The notes beneath the pieces are model-generated. The model was not told the origin of the DNA, searched no databases, and saw only the letters and a program-made list of their open reading frames with translations. Position numbers and translations under genes: made by a program. Below are positions 10,086 to 18,757 of a stretch of 64,000 bases of DNA, in pieces (position 1 is the stretch's first letter; every line of letters starts with the position of its first letter). Source of the DNA: Halomonas sp. TA22 (lineage in GTDB: Bacteria; Pseudomonadota; Gammaproteobacteria; Pseudomonadales; Halomonadaceae); assembly GCF_013009075.1 (NCBI RefSeq), contig NZ_CP053108.1, forward strand, positions 310,001 to 374,000. Direction: 5' to 3'.

Positions 10086-11327
10086 TCAGAACAGAGAGGG
10101 CATGGCCTGCTGGTTGAGCCAAACCTCACCGTCGATCACATCGATGGAGAGCTCGGTGGTGTCGAGAGGCAATCCCAGTTGCAGCGATACCAGCAGCGGC
10201 AGATCGTGGCAAATGAAGTGGCCATTCAGACGCGAGCGCCAGCGCTGCTGCTGTATCGGATCGTCCAGGTTGCGCAGCGACAGCTCCTCGACGTTATCGC
10301 CGGTGAACGTCAGGGCACCATCAAGGGCGATCTGCATGTCCAGCACCGGACTTGCCAGGCGCAGGGACTCCACCACCAGACGTGGCGAATCAATGAGCAT
10401 ATCGAGCAGGTAGGGTTCGAGCCTGGCAAGCAGGGCTGCATCGAGCTCGCCTTCCGCCTTGAGCAGTGCCACCTCGTCACGCAGATGATCGGCCAAGGCA
10501 CGCACACCATCGGCATCGATGCGCGTCAGCGCGAGGTCCAGCTGGCCGGCGAGAATGGGTTGAGCCCCAAGACGAGCCTCGCCCAGCGAGAGCCGGGCCG
10601 TCAGATCGAGCGAATCGCTGCCAAGTTTCGTTTCACCACGATAACTCAGCGCGTCCAGCTCCCATGCCGGGCCGTGGCCCTGACGATAGCTCAAACGGGA
10701 AAGGTGCAGGTCGTCTCGCTGCAGGAAATGCCCGGGCGCACCGTCGTAGCGATACTGGCTTTCTAGCACCAGCGGCCCCGCCGCCAGAAACTCACTGCCA
10801 CGGCTCCACTGCCAGGCAGCGACTTGCCCACTCAAGGTCATGTCGCCGCGGCGCCCTTCGAGGGTCAGGTCGGTACCGCCGAACGCCAGTAGCCAGCCCG
10901 GCCGCTGGTCTTCGAAAGGCGCCATGTGCAGTGTCGCCTGGAAGGTCTGCTCAAGGGTCCGATACTCGGCCGCCCAGCGCGGCATCGGTGCCTCGACCCG
11001 CTCACCGAACAGCGGCTCCCCCGCCTCGCCCAGCGTCAGCGACACCGCACCTTCGGCACGGGTGGCGAGCAGGCCATGACGAGCGGTATAGGGAATCACC
11101 AGCCGCCACTCATCGCCATTGAGGGGCACCAGGTGCACTTCTCCCCGGGAGATGAACCAGCCGCGACTCACCTGGGCACGACTCACCTGCACGTCCTGAC
11201 GCTGCTTGATGTTCTCAAGCGCCCCCGAGAGCTCGCGCTCGAACATCGTGCTCGAGTAAGCCTGAGCGGCCAGATACCCTACCCCGAGTACTCCGAGGGC
11301 AACGACGACAAGCTTTCCTTTGCGCAT
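10086..11327 (-). CDS. DUF945 family (YdgA-like) envelope protein
   Basis: A 413-residue protein with an N-terminal hydrophobic segment (VVVALGVLGVGYLAAQAY) that probably anchors it in the inner membrane facing the periplasm. The rest is rich in beta-strand-like repeats, as in E. coli YdgA and other DUF945 proteins of unknown function. The start at 11327 (MRKGKL) has AAGGAA at proper spacing; an ATG six bases upstream overlaps that site. The 5' flank contains four 15-bp tandem repeats. Confidence 0.75.
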   Translation of the reverse strand: MRKGKLVVVALGVLGVGYLAAQAYSSTMFERELSGALENIKQRQDVQVSRAQVSRGWFISRGEVHLVPLNGDEWRLVIPYTARHGLLATRAEGAVSLTLGEAGEPLFGERVEAPMPRWAAEYRTLEQTFQATLHMAPFEDQRPGWLLAFGGTDLTLEGRRGDMTLSGQVAAWQWSRGSEFLAAGPLVLESQYRYDGAPGHFLQRDDLHLSRLSYRQGHGPAWELDALSYRGETKLGSDSLDLTARLSLGEARLGAQPILAGQLDLALTRIDADGVRALADHLRDEVALLKAEGELDAALLARLEPYLLDMLIDSPRLVVESLRLASPVLDMQIALDGALTFTGDNVEELSLRNLDDPIQQQRWRSRLNGHFICHDLPLLVSLQLGLPLDTTELSIDVIDGEVWLNQQAMPSLF

Positions 11328-11340
11328 GGGCATTCCTTGC

Positions 11341-11400
11341 TACGTCGAAAACAGCTACGTCGAAAACAGTTACGTCGCGAACAGTTACGTCGAAATAGTC
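11341..11400. repeat. Four tandem 15-bp repeats upstream of the DUF945 gene
   Basis: Units of the form TACGTCGAAAACAGT start at 11341, 11356, 11371 and 11386. Units 1 and 2 differ at one base, unit 3 at two, and unit 4 diverges at its 3' end. The array ends 13 bp before the start codon region and fills half of the gap between pgpA and the DUF945 gene. It is in the 5' untranslated or promoter region of the DUF945 gene; no protein frame is supported through it. Confidence 0.9.
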
Positions 11401-11453
11401 ATATATCAGTTACACCGTGATCAGCGGCCACCTCGCCTGGGGAGGGCCTATCG

Positions 11454-11927
11454 CTAATGCAGCCAGAGCCAGAGGTGAATAGTACTCCAGGCATAAATGC
11501 CGGCAAGCACGTCATCGATCATGATGCCGAAGCCACCGGCAACCCGCCGATCGGCCCAGCGGATCGGCCAGGGTTTGAAGATATCGAACACCCTGAATAC
11601 CAGAAACCCCCATAACGCCGCTTCCCAGGAGAAGGGGACCGCCGCCATGGTGATCCAGTAGCCCACGAACTCGTCCCAGACGATGCCCGAGTGATCATGG
11701 ACGCCCAAGTCATGCGAGGTGACTTCACACAGCCAGATGCCGACGAGCATCGCCATCGCCACGATACTCATGTACCAGGCAAACGGCAGGTCCGACATCA
11801 GCCAGTAGAAGGGAATCGCCGCCAGGGTACCGAAGGTGCCCGGCGCCCAAGGCACGCATCCGCTCCCCAGGCCAAAGGCCAGGAAGTGGGTGGGCCGGCG
11901 CCAGACACTGGCCGGAGCGCGGTTCAT
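11454..11927 (-). CDS. pgpA: Phosphatidylglycerophosphatase A
   Basis: Inner-membrane phosphatase producing phosphatidylglycerol from its 3-phosphate. The 157-residue protein has the family segments GLGSGCVPWAPGTFGTLAAIP near the N-terminus, IVWDEFVGYWI in the middle and FDIFKPWPIRWAD plus GGFGIMIDDVLAGIYA at the C-terminus, with hydrophobic stretches between them. Its ATG overlaps the thiL stop by 4 bp (ATGA), so it is translationally coupled and is the last gene of the nrdR-rib-nusB-thiL operon. Confidence 0.95.
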   Translation of the reverse strand: MNRAPASVWRRPTHFLAFGLGSGCVPWAPGTFGTLAAIPFYWLMSDLPFAWYMSIVAMAMLVGIWLCEVTSHDLGVHDHSGIVWDEFVGYWITMAAVPFSWEAALWGFLVFRVFDIFKPWPIRWADRRVAGGFGIMIDDVLAGIYAWSTIHLWLWLH

Positions 11928-12874
11928 GGCGTCTCTCCAGAAAAGTGCTGCCAGCCGCTGCGCGCCTCGTCAGGAACACCCTGCACGCCTGTCTTGCGGG
12001 TCACGCGTCCTATGAGAGTGAGCGACAGACCCAGGCCGGCTAGCCGGGCGCGCGCCTCGGCGATATCCCGCTGTGCCAGGCTGATCAGTAATTCGTAATC
12101 GTCCCCGCCGCACAGCGCAGCGCGCAGCGCGCCCTGCTCTCCCAGCCGCGCCTGAAGCCCCTCGGGCAGCGGCAAGCATTCGCAATCGAGCTGCGCGCCC
12201 ACGCCGGAGGCCCGGCACAGATGATCAAGGTCGGCGACCAGACCATCGGAGATATCGATAGCCGCACTGGCAAGACCGCGTAGCGCCTGTCCAGCCGCCA
12301 ACCGCGGCTGCGGCAGCAGGTAGGCCCCGAGCCAGGGGTTGTCGGCCAGATCGCGCTCACCCGCCTGCCAGGCGAGCAGGCCAGCATGCGCCCCGCCCAG
12401 CGTGCCGGTCACCGCCAGCCATTCGCCGACACTCGCCCCGCTGCGTCGCAGGGCACTGCCGGTGGGCACCTCGCCGTGCACGGTCACGCCAATCGCAAGT
12501 TCGCCACGCGTGACATCACCCCCGACCAGGCTGACGCCACTTGCCAAGCATAGCGCATGGAAGCCCCGCGCATACTCGCCAAGCCAGGCATCATCGGCGT
12601 TCGATAACGTCAGCGACATCACGCACCAGCGCGCCTTTGCCCCCATCGCGGCAAGATCGCTCAGGCTGACCGCGAGCGCCCGGTGGCCAATGGCGAAGGC
12701 CGGCGCCTCCCCCGGGAAGTGCACCTGTGCCACCGAGGTATCGACGCTCACCGCCAGTTCATGGCCAGGTGAAGGCGCAAGCAGGGCACAATCATCCCCC
12801 ACCCCCAGCACGACGCTTCGGTCCTGCGGCGGGCGGGTGAAATGACGGGCTATGAGTTCGAACTCGCCAGGCAT
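11924..12874 (-). CDS. thiL: Thiamine-monophosphate kinase
   Basis: Phosphorylates thiamine phosphate to thiamine diphosphate. The 316-residue protein has the PurM-like ATP-binding signature GVGDDCALL at about residue 24, SVDTSVAQVHFP, and ISDGLVADLDHL, typical of ThiL. It sits 12 bp downstream of nusB and overlaps pgpA by 4 bp, the standard position in gammaproteobacteria. Confidence 0.96.
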   Translation of the reverse strand: MPGEFELIARHFTRPPQDRSVVLGVGDDCALLAPSPGHELAVSVDTSVAQVHFPGEAPAFAIGHRALAVSLSDLAAMGAKARWCVMSLTLSNADDAWLGEYARGFHALCLASGVSLVGGDVTRGELAIGVTVHGEVPTGSALRRSGASVGEWLAVTGTLGGAHAGLLAWQAGERDLADNPWLGAYLLPQPRLAAGQALRGLASAAIDISDGLVADLDHLCRASGVGAQLDCECLPLPEGLQARLGEQGALRAALCGGDDYELLISLAQRDIAEARARLAGLGLSLTLIGRVTRKTGVQGVPDEARSGWQHFSGETP

Positions 12875-12886
12875 ATAAGGGCGCAG

Positions 12887-13384
12887 CTAACGACGCGCGC
12901 TGACCTCGGCATAGCGCAAGCGGCCAGCCAGCTTGTCGAGAATGCCATTGACGTATTTATGGCCATCGGTGGCACCGAAGGACTTGGCGAGCTCCACGCC
13001 CTCGTTGATGACGGCGCGGTAAGGCACTTCGAGACGACGGGAGAGTTCGTAGGTCCCGAGGCGCAGAATGGCCAGCTCGATGGGGTCGAGCTCCTCCAGA
13101 CGCCGGTCGAGCAGTGGCGAGATTGCCGCGTCGAGTTCATCCTTGAAGCGCACCACGTTGTGGAGCAGTTCATGGAACAGCGCCAGGTCGGCGATCTCCA
13201 TGACCTTGGACCAGTTCTCGTGATCCTCCATGTCATCGTCGGCGCGCTGGCTGCGAAACTCCACCTCTATCGAGGTGATCGACTTGCCGGTCATCTGCCA
13301 CTGATAGAGCCCCTGTACGGCAAGCTCTCGCGCCGCATGGCGAGACTGTTGCGCCGCCGAGGGGGCACGGCGCTTGTCGCTCAT
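12887..13384 (-). CDS. nusB: Transcription antitermination protein NusB
   Basis: RNA-binding component of the rRNA antitermination complex, partner of NusE (S10). The 165-residue protein contains [17 protein letters not shown] near the N-terminus and the family C-terminal segment [18 protein letters not shown]. Both are diagnostic. Its start overlaps the ribH stop by 4 bp, so the two are coupled. The N-terminal leader ([15 protein letters not shown]) is somewhat longer and more basic than in E. coli. Confidence 0.96.
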   Translation of the reverse strand: MSDKRRAPSAAQQSRHAARELAVQGLYQWQMTGKSITSIEVEFRSQRADDDMEDHENWSKVMEIADLALFHELLHNVVRFKDELDAAISPLLDRRLEELDPIELAILRLGTYELSRRLEVPYRAVINEGVELAKSFGATDGHKYVNGILDKLAGRLRYAEVSARR

Positions 13385-13863
13385 GCCTCACCCCCGAACT
13401 GCTTGAGCAGCGAGACCATCTCCATGGCGGCCATCGCCGCCTCGGCCCCCTTGTTACCGGCCTTGGTGCCGGAGCGCTCGATCGCCTGCTCGATGGAGTT
13501 GACGGTCAGCACGCCGTTGGCGATCGGCGTATCGAACTCGAGCTGCAGCGAGGAAAGCGCCGCATTGCAGTTACCGGCGACATACTCGAAGTGCGGCGTG
13601 CCGCCACGAATCACCGCACCCAGGGCAATCACCGCATCGGGCTTGACCACCTTGAGGGCACGCTTGACCGCCAGCGGCAGTTCCCAGGCGCCGGGCACAT
13701 GGACGATATCGATGGTGTCGCTATCGACGCCATGCCGCACCAGGCTATCCACCGCCCCTTCCACCAGGCTGTCGACCACATGGTGATTGAAACGTCCGAC
13801 CACGATCACATAACGACCATCGACATCGGTAAAGCTGCCTTCGACTTGGGAGATCGGTTGCAT
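13381..13863 (-). CDS. ribH: 6,7-dimethyl-8-ribityllumazine synthase
   Basis: Penultimate enzyme of riboflavin synthesis, joining 3,4-dihydroxybutanone phosphate to the pyrimidine intermediate; forms hollow capsids or pentamers. The 160-residue product shows the substrate-binding GRFN (about 23-26), VPGAWELP, and [16 protein letters not shown] with the catalytic His. It follows ribBA by 38 bp and overlaps nusB by 4 bp. Confidence 0.97.
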   Translation of the reverse strand: MQPISQVEGSFTDVDGRYVIVVGRFNHHVVDSLVEGAVDSLVRHGVDSDTIDIVHVPGAWELPLAVKRALKVVKPDAVIALGAVIRGGTPHFEYVAGNCNAALSSLQLEFDTPIANGVLTVNSIEQAIERSGTKAGNKGAEAAMAAMEMVSLLKQFGGEA

Positions 13864-13901
13864 TCTTTCTATCCTAATAAAAACGTCATGCGGCCGAGCG
13901 A

Positions 13902-15065
13902 TCAGGGACTGATGAGCTCGACCACTTCCAGATCGAATCCCGACAGTGCCGAGAATTTCCAGGGCGAACTGAGCAGACGCATCTTGCCCACTCCCAGATA
14001 ACGCAACATCTGCGACCCGGTGCCGATGGTCAGGTAGTTGCCCGACCCATCGGACTCACTCGAGCGCGGCGCGCGGCGGCGCTCGAGCAGAAGATCGAGT
14101 TGATCCTTAAGGTCCCGATGCGGGCACCCGTCGTCGAGCAGCACGAATACCCCCGCCTCCGCCTGGGCCACCTCGGCAAGCGCCCCCTGGGCAGTCCAGC
14201 TCTGGTTGCCGGGCTTGGTCAGGGTCAGCAGGTCGCGCAGGGTGTCGGCGAGGTGCACGCGCACCGTGGTCGGCACCTCAGGGCTTGGCTGCCCCTTGAC
14301 CAGCGCCAGGTGATGCGCTCCTTGGATGCTGTCGCGAAACACATGCAGCGTCAGTTCGCCATGCTGCGTGGAGACCGGCAGGGTCTCCAGGTGCTCGACG
14401 GTCTGCTCGTTAAGGACGCGATAATGGATCAGGTCGGCGATGGTACCGATTTTCAGGCCATGCTCGGCGGCAAAGCGCTCGAGTTCGGGACGTCGCGCCA
14501 TCGTGCCGTCATCGTTCATCACTTCACAGATCACACCGCTGGGGTCACAACCAGCCATACCGGCTAGATCGCAGGCAGCCTCGGTGTGACCGGCGCGACG
14601 CAGCACACCGCCAGGCTCCGCCATCAGCGGGAAGATATGCCCCGGTTGAACGATATCCGACGACTTGGCATCGCGTGCCGCGGCGGCTTGAACGGTCAAG
14701 GCGCGGTCGGCGGCGGAAATGCCGGTGGAGATGCCCTTGGCCGCCTCGATGGAGAGGGTGAACTTGGTGCCGAAACCGGAGCCGTTGTCACGCACCATCA
14801 GCGGCAGATTGAGCTGTTCGCAGCGCTCGCGCGTCATCGGCATGCAGATCAGGCCGCGCGCGTGGCGGGCCATGAAATTGATGTGCTCGGCCTGCACCTT
14901 CTCGGCGGCCATGATCACATCGCCTTCATTCTCGCGATCCTCGTCATCCATGAGGATCACCATCTTGCCTTGCCGAATGTCCTCGATCAGCGCCTCGATG
15001 GAGGCCAGAGCGGTGGAGGACGACTCCTCCTCGACGGAGGTTGAATCCTGGGAAGAATGCGCCAT
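13902..15065 (-). CDS. ribBA: 3,4-dihydroxy-2-butanone 4-phosphate synthase with degenerate GTP cyclohydrolase II-like domain
   Basis: The N-terminal half (about 20-220 of 387) is a complete Rib[12 protein letters not shown] for metal and substrate binding and [11 protein letters not shown]. The C-terminal half has the RibA fold outline, but the zinc-binding and catalytic segment that normally reads CLTGD...CDC is missing; the region reads [13 protein letters not shown] instead. The C-terminal domain is therefore unlikely to act as GTP cyclohydrolase II, and a separate RibA would be needed. Such RibB-degenerate-RibA fusions are common in Pseudomonas relatives. An acidic/Ser-rich leader of about 20 residues precedes the domain. 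Confidence 0.93.
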   Translation of the reverse strand: MAHSSQDSTSVEEESSSTALASIEALIEDIRQGKMVILMDDEDRENEGDVIMAAEKVQAEHINFMARHARGLICMPMTRERCEQLNLPLMVRDNGSGFGTKFTLSIEAAKGISTGISAADRALTVQAAAARDAKSSDIVQPGHIFPLMAEPGGVLRRAGHTEAACDLAGMAGCDPSGVICEVMNDDGTMARRPELERFAAEHGLKIGTIADLIHYRVLNEQTVEHLETLPVSTQHGELTLHVFRDSIQGAHHLALVKGQPSPEVPTTVRVHLADTLRDLLTLTKPGNQSWTAQGALAEVAQAEAGVFVLLDDGCPHRDLKDQLDLLLERRRAPRSSESDGSGNYLTIGTGSQMLRYLGVGKMRLLSSPWKFSALSGFDLEVVELISP

Positions 15066-15202
15066 GAAAACTCCGGTTTAGCTAAGCCGCGAATGTCGCA
15101 AGAGGGCGACAACCGAGTTGCCGCAGGCCGACGCCCGCATCGAATCGGCGCTCAGGGTACCTTGGCATGGCCTCGGGCGCCAGTAGATAGCGGTGCACTC
15201 CG

Positions 15203-16342
15203 CTATATCTCCTGCAGATGCCGCTGCGGGCGGGCAGTGACACGCCAGTCGCGACCAATGGCGCGGATATCGAGTATCTCCAGTGCACGCTGCTGGGCCA
15301 TACGCTCAAGCCCCGGCAGCTCGAACAGCGGCCGCGCCTCGCCCCCCAGCAGGGTGGGCGCCACGAACAGTTGAAGTTCGTCGACCAGCTCGGCCTCGAG
15401 CATGGCGCCGGCAAGGGTCGCCCCGGTCTCGATCAGTACCTCATTGGCCGCCTCCTGAGAGGCCAGGTAGCGCAGCAGCGCATCGAGATCGACACGCCCC
15501 GCCTCGCTCGATGGCAGCACCAGCACCTCGGCACCGGCATACTCGAGCCGCTCGCGGCGGGCATCGTCTCGGCTGCAAGTGGCAACCAGGGTGCGCCCGG
15601 GCTCGCGCAAGCAGGCCGCCGCCAATGGCATCCGCAAAGAGGAGTCGACCACCACCCGAAGCGGCTGGCGAAGGGCGATCCTGTCGGCGTCTTCGAGATC
15701 GAGCTGGTCGGCACGCACGGTGAGCCTGGCATTGTCGAAGATGATCGAATCCACGCCACTGATCACCGCGCTGGAACGTGCCCGCAGCCGCTGCACCTCG
15801 GTGCGCGCCGCCGGGCCCGTGATCCACTGCGACTCGCCAGAGCTCATCGCGGTGCGGGCATCCAGGCTCATTGCCATCTTCAACCGCACGAAGGGGCGGT
15901 TGTGCAGCATGCGCGAGATGAAGCCGGGGTTGAGCGCCCGGGCCTCCGACTCGAGCAGGCCGCATTCGACCTCGACCCCCGCTTCGCGGAGCATCGCCAG
16001 GCCACGCCCGGCCACTTCGGGATTGGGGTCCTGCATGGCCGCCACCACCCGGGTGACGCCGGCATCGATCAGGGCCTGGGCGCAGGGCGGCGTGCGGCCA
16101 TGATGCGAGCAGGGCTCGAGCGTCACATAGGCGGTAGCACCCTGGGCCGCCCCGCCTGCCTCGCGCAGCGCGTTCACCTCGGCGTGGGGCTCGCCGGCCC
16201 GCACGTGATACCCCTCGCCCACCACCTGCTCCTTGTTGACGAGCACGCAGCCGACGCGGGGGTTGGGGTCGGTGGTATACAGGCCACGCCGCGCAAGCGT
16301 CAGCGCTCTTGCCATGAAGGTTTCCGCGGTCGGCTTGGCCAT
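15203..16342 (-). CDS. ribD: Bifunctional pyrimidine deaminase / reductase RibD
   Basis: Catalyses deamination and reduction of the riboflavin pyrimidine intermediate. The 379-residue protein has the deaminase zinc site HAEVNAL and PCSHHGRTPPC (about 52-88), and a reductase domain with RLKMAMSLDARTA and ESQWITG. The start at 16342 (MAKPTAETFM) fits the family; a 25-residue extension overlapping nrdR was dropped. It follows nrdR by 16 bp. The 137-bp gap to ribBA does not contain riboflavin synthase. Confidence 0.96.
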   Translation of the reverse strand: MAKPTAETFMARALTLARRGLYTTDPNPRVGCVLVNKEQVVGEGYHVRAGEPHAEVNALREAGGAAQGATAYVTLEPCSHHGRTPPCAQALIDAGVTRVVAAMQDPNPEVAGRGLAMLREAGVEVECGLLESEARALNPGFISRMLHNRPFVRLKMAMSLDARTAMSSGESQWITGPAARTEVQRLRARSSAVISGVDSIIFDNARLTVRADQLDLEDADRIALRQPLRVVVDSSLRMPLAAACLREPGRTLVATCSRDDARRERLEYAGAEVLVLPSSEAGRVDLDALLRYLASQEAANEVLIETGATLAGAMLEAELVDELQLFVAPTLLGGEARPLFELPGLERMAQQRALEILDIRAIGRDWRVTARPQRHLQEI

Positions 16343-16358
16343 GCACTCTCCGGGGGGT

Positions 16359-16838
16359 TCAGTGTTCGTCGTTGGGTGAAAGGTTCGGCTCCTGGGCCAG
16401 ACGATCGATCTCGGCACGAAACTCGTCGATATCCTGAAAGCGCCGATAGACCGAGGCGAATCGAATATAGGCCACCTGATCGAGACGCTTCAATGCGTGC
16501 ATCACCTCCTCACCGATCTCGCGAGCCTCGATCTCGCGCTCGCCCCGTGCACGCAGCCGCTGGCGAATGCGTTGCACTGACGCCTCGATCGACTCGGCAC
16601 TCACCGGGCGCTTCTCCAGTGCCCGCAGCATGCCGGCCCGCAGCTTCGCCTCGTCGAAGCTCTCCCGCGAGCCGTCGCCTTTCACTACCCTCGGCATGAC
16701 CAGCTCGGCCGTTTCGTAGGTGGTGAAGCGCTCCCCACAATCCACGCATTGGCGGCGGCGGCGAACCTGATCGCCTTCGGCGACCAGGCGCGAATCAGTG
16801 ACCTTGGTGTCATGCTTACCGCAAAAGGGGCAATGCAT
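16359..16838 (-). CDS. nrdR: Transcriptional repressor NrdR
   Basis: ATP/dATP-sensing repressor of ribonucleotide reductase genes. The 159-residue protein begins with a zinc ribbon ([13 protein letters not shown] and [12 protein letters not shown], four Cys) followed by an ATP-cone starting [16 protein letters not shown]. It is the first gene of the rib operon, the classic position, and is divergent from the GH13 gene across 143 bp. Confidence 0.97.
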   Translation of the reverse strand: MHCPFCGKHDTKVTDSRLVAEGDQVRRRRQCVDCGERFTTYETAELVMPRVVKGDGSRESFDEAKLRAGMLRALEKRPVSAESIEASVQRIRQRLRARGEREIEAREIGEEVMHALKRLDQVAYIRFASVYRRFQDIDEFRAEIDRLAQEPNLSPNDEH

Positions 16839-16981
16839 CAGTCGTTACTTCCGATGTCGTAAAAAGGTTAATCCGCCCGAAATGATGCGATCAGTGTACC
16901 GGCTCGAAGCGAATGCGCCCAGCGCATGGCATGCGTTGTGCATTATGCTGAGTCAAATGTCGCAAGCTTCAGGAGACCTTC

Positions 16982-18757
16982 ATGTCCGACCCTTCGACTC
17001 CTCCCGTCAGGCCTCTTGCCGAATCCGAATTTCTCTCGCTGGCCAAGGCCCGCCTCGAGGAGGTCTATGGGCAACGCGCCGCTGAGGTGCTGCGACGGCT
17101 GACGAAGATGCTGCCCCACCATCGCCAGGCACTCGCGGGCCGGGCCGGGGAGAGCCGTCCGCTGTGGAGCGAACGCGATCAGTGGCTGATCACCTATGGC
17201 GATTCGATCATCGACGGCGACCGCCCGCCCCTCGAGGTGCTCGACGAATTTCTCGAAAACCGCCTGGGCGAGACCTTCAGCGGGGTGCATGTGCTGCCCT
17301 TTTTCCCCTGGAGCAGCGATGACGGCTTTTCCGTGGTCCACTACCGCGAGGTCAACCCGGCCCTGGGCGACTGGTCCCACGTGCAGCGCCTGGCCAGCCA
17401 CCGTGACCTGATGGTCGACCTGGTGATCAACCACGTCTCCCGCGAATCGCTGTGGTTCGTCGACTACCTGGCGGGCAGCCAGCCGGGACGCGACTACTTC
17501 ATCGAGATGGACCCGACCACCGATCTCTCCCAGGTCACCCGGCCGCGCAACTCGCCGCTGCTGGTGCCGATCGCCACCCGACGCGGCACCCGGCACCTCT
17601 GGGCGACCTTCTCCGAGGACCAGATCGACCTGAACTTCGCCAATCCCGACGTACTGCTGGAGTTCATCGGCATCCTGCTATTCTACGTCGAGCAGGGGGC
17701 ACGCATCATTCGTCTGGACGCCATCGCCTTCCTCTGGAAGGAAGTCGGCACCTCCTGCATTCATCTGCCACAGACCCACGCTATCGTGCGCCTACTGCGC
17801 GCCCTGCTCGATCATCTGGCGCCGGGCACGCTGCTGGTCACCGAGACCAACGTGCCCCATCGCGAGAATCTCAGCTACCTGCGCCTGGAGCTTGCCGAGG
17901 AGGAGGGAACGCAACCCGACGAGGCGCATATCGTCTATCAGTTCACTCTGCCGCCGCTGCTCGTGCATACCCTGACCAGCGGCGAGGCGACCACGCTGTC
18001 GAGTTGGCTGCGCGGGCTGCCCAACCTGCCGCCGGGGTGCAGCTACCTCAACTTCACCGCCAGCCACGACGGCATCGGCGTACGCGCTCTGGAAGGGCTG
18101 CTGCCGAGCCACGAGGTCGAGGCCTTGCTCGAGCTGATGCACCGCTTCGGCGGGTTCGTGAGCATGAAGGCCAATCCTGACGGCAAGGATTCGGCCTACG
18201 AGATCAACATCACCTTCTTCGAGGCCCTGAAGGGCACGCGGCGCGGCGCCGACCCCTGGCAGGCCGAGCGCTTCCTGTGCAGCCAGAACCTGATGCTGGC
18301 CCTGCAGGGCATTCCGGCGCTCTATCTCCACTCGCTGACCGCCACGCTCAACGACCGGGAAGGGGTCGAGCGCAGCGGACACCTGCGCTCTATCAATCGC
18401 CGCCGCTGGGAGCGCGAGGATCTCGACGAGCTGCTCGACAGCCGCAACACGCCCACCCGGGAGGTGTTCCTGGCGCTCAAGCGGCGCCTGGACATTCGCC
18501 GCAACGAGCCATGCTTCCACCCGGATGCCGCCCAGCGCGTGCTCGATACGCCGAGCCAGCTGCTTGCCATCGAGCGTGGGCCGCTGCCCAACGGACGGTG
18601 CTTGCTGGCGATCTACAACGTCACCGACAAGCGCCAGCCACTCGCCTTTCCCGAACTCGACGAGCGCGCGTGGTTCGACCTGCTGGAGGGCCAGCCTTGG
18701 CAGCCCGAGGCGCGCGAACTTCGTCCCTACCGCAGCCTGTGGCTGGTCAGCGAGTGA
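16982..18757 (+). CDS. GH13_18 sucrose-phosphorylase-like enzyme, probable glucosylglycerate phosphorylase
   Basis: Retaining alpha-glucan-type phosphorylase. The 591-residue protein has a (beta/alpha)8 fold with nucleophile Asp246 (IIRLDAIAFLW), acid/base Glu288 (LLVTETNVPH) and transition-state Asp in NFTASHDGIGVR (about 363). The family covers sucrose, glucosylglycerate and glucosylglycerol phosphorylases. Because gpgS and gpgP lie 3 kb away, glucosylglycerate is the most likely substrate (inference), releasing glucose 1-phosphate and glycerate when the solute is no longer needed. AGGAG precedes the ATG. Its last 11 bp overlap the 3' end of the convergent P-type ATPase gene. Confidence 0.85.
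   Translation: MSDPSTPPVRPLAESEFLSLAKARLEEVYGQRAAEVLRRLTKMLPHHRQALAGRAGESRPLWSERDQWLITYGDSIIDGDRPPLEVLDEFLENRLGETFSGVHVLPFFPWSSDDGFSVVHYREVNPALGDWSHVQRLASHRDLMVDLVINHVSRESLWFVDYLAGSQPGRDYFIEMDPTTDLSQVTRPRNSPLLVPIATRRGTRHLWATFSEDQIDLNFANPDVLLEFIGILLFYVEQGARIIRLDAIAFLWKEVGTSCIHLPQTHAIVRLLRALLDHLAPGTLLVTETNVPHRENLSYLRLELAEEEGTQPDEAHIVYQFTLPPLLVHTLTSGEATTLSSWLRGLPNLPPGCSYLNFTASHDGIGVRALEGLLPSHEVEALLELMHRFGGFVSMKANPDGKDSAYEINITFFEALKGTRRGADPWQAERFLCSQNLMLALQGIPALYLHSLTATLNDREGVERSGHLRSINRRRWEREDLDELLDSRNTPTREVFLALKRRLDIRRNEPCFHPDAAQRVLDTPSQLLAIERGPLPNGRCLLAIYNVTDKRQPLAFPELDERAWFDLLEGQPWQPEARELRPYRSLWLVSE

Noticed and set aside
15066-15202. Possible FMN riboswitch before ribBA
   Set aside because: The conserved RFN core segments could not be found on the minus strand; a covariance search would be decisive.
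15218-16699. 493-codon plus-strand open frame
   Set aside because: Antisense of ribD and nrdR; real genes on the other strand have clear motifs.
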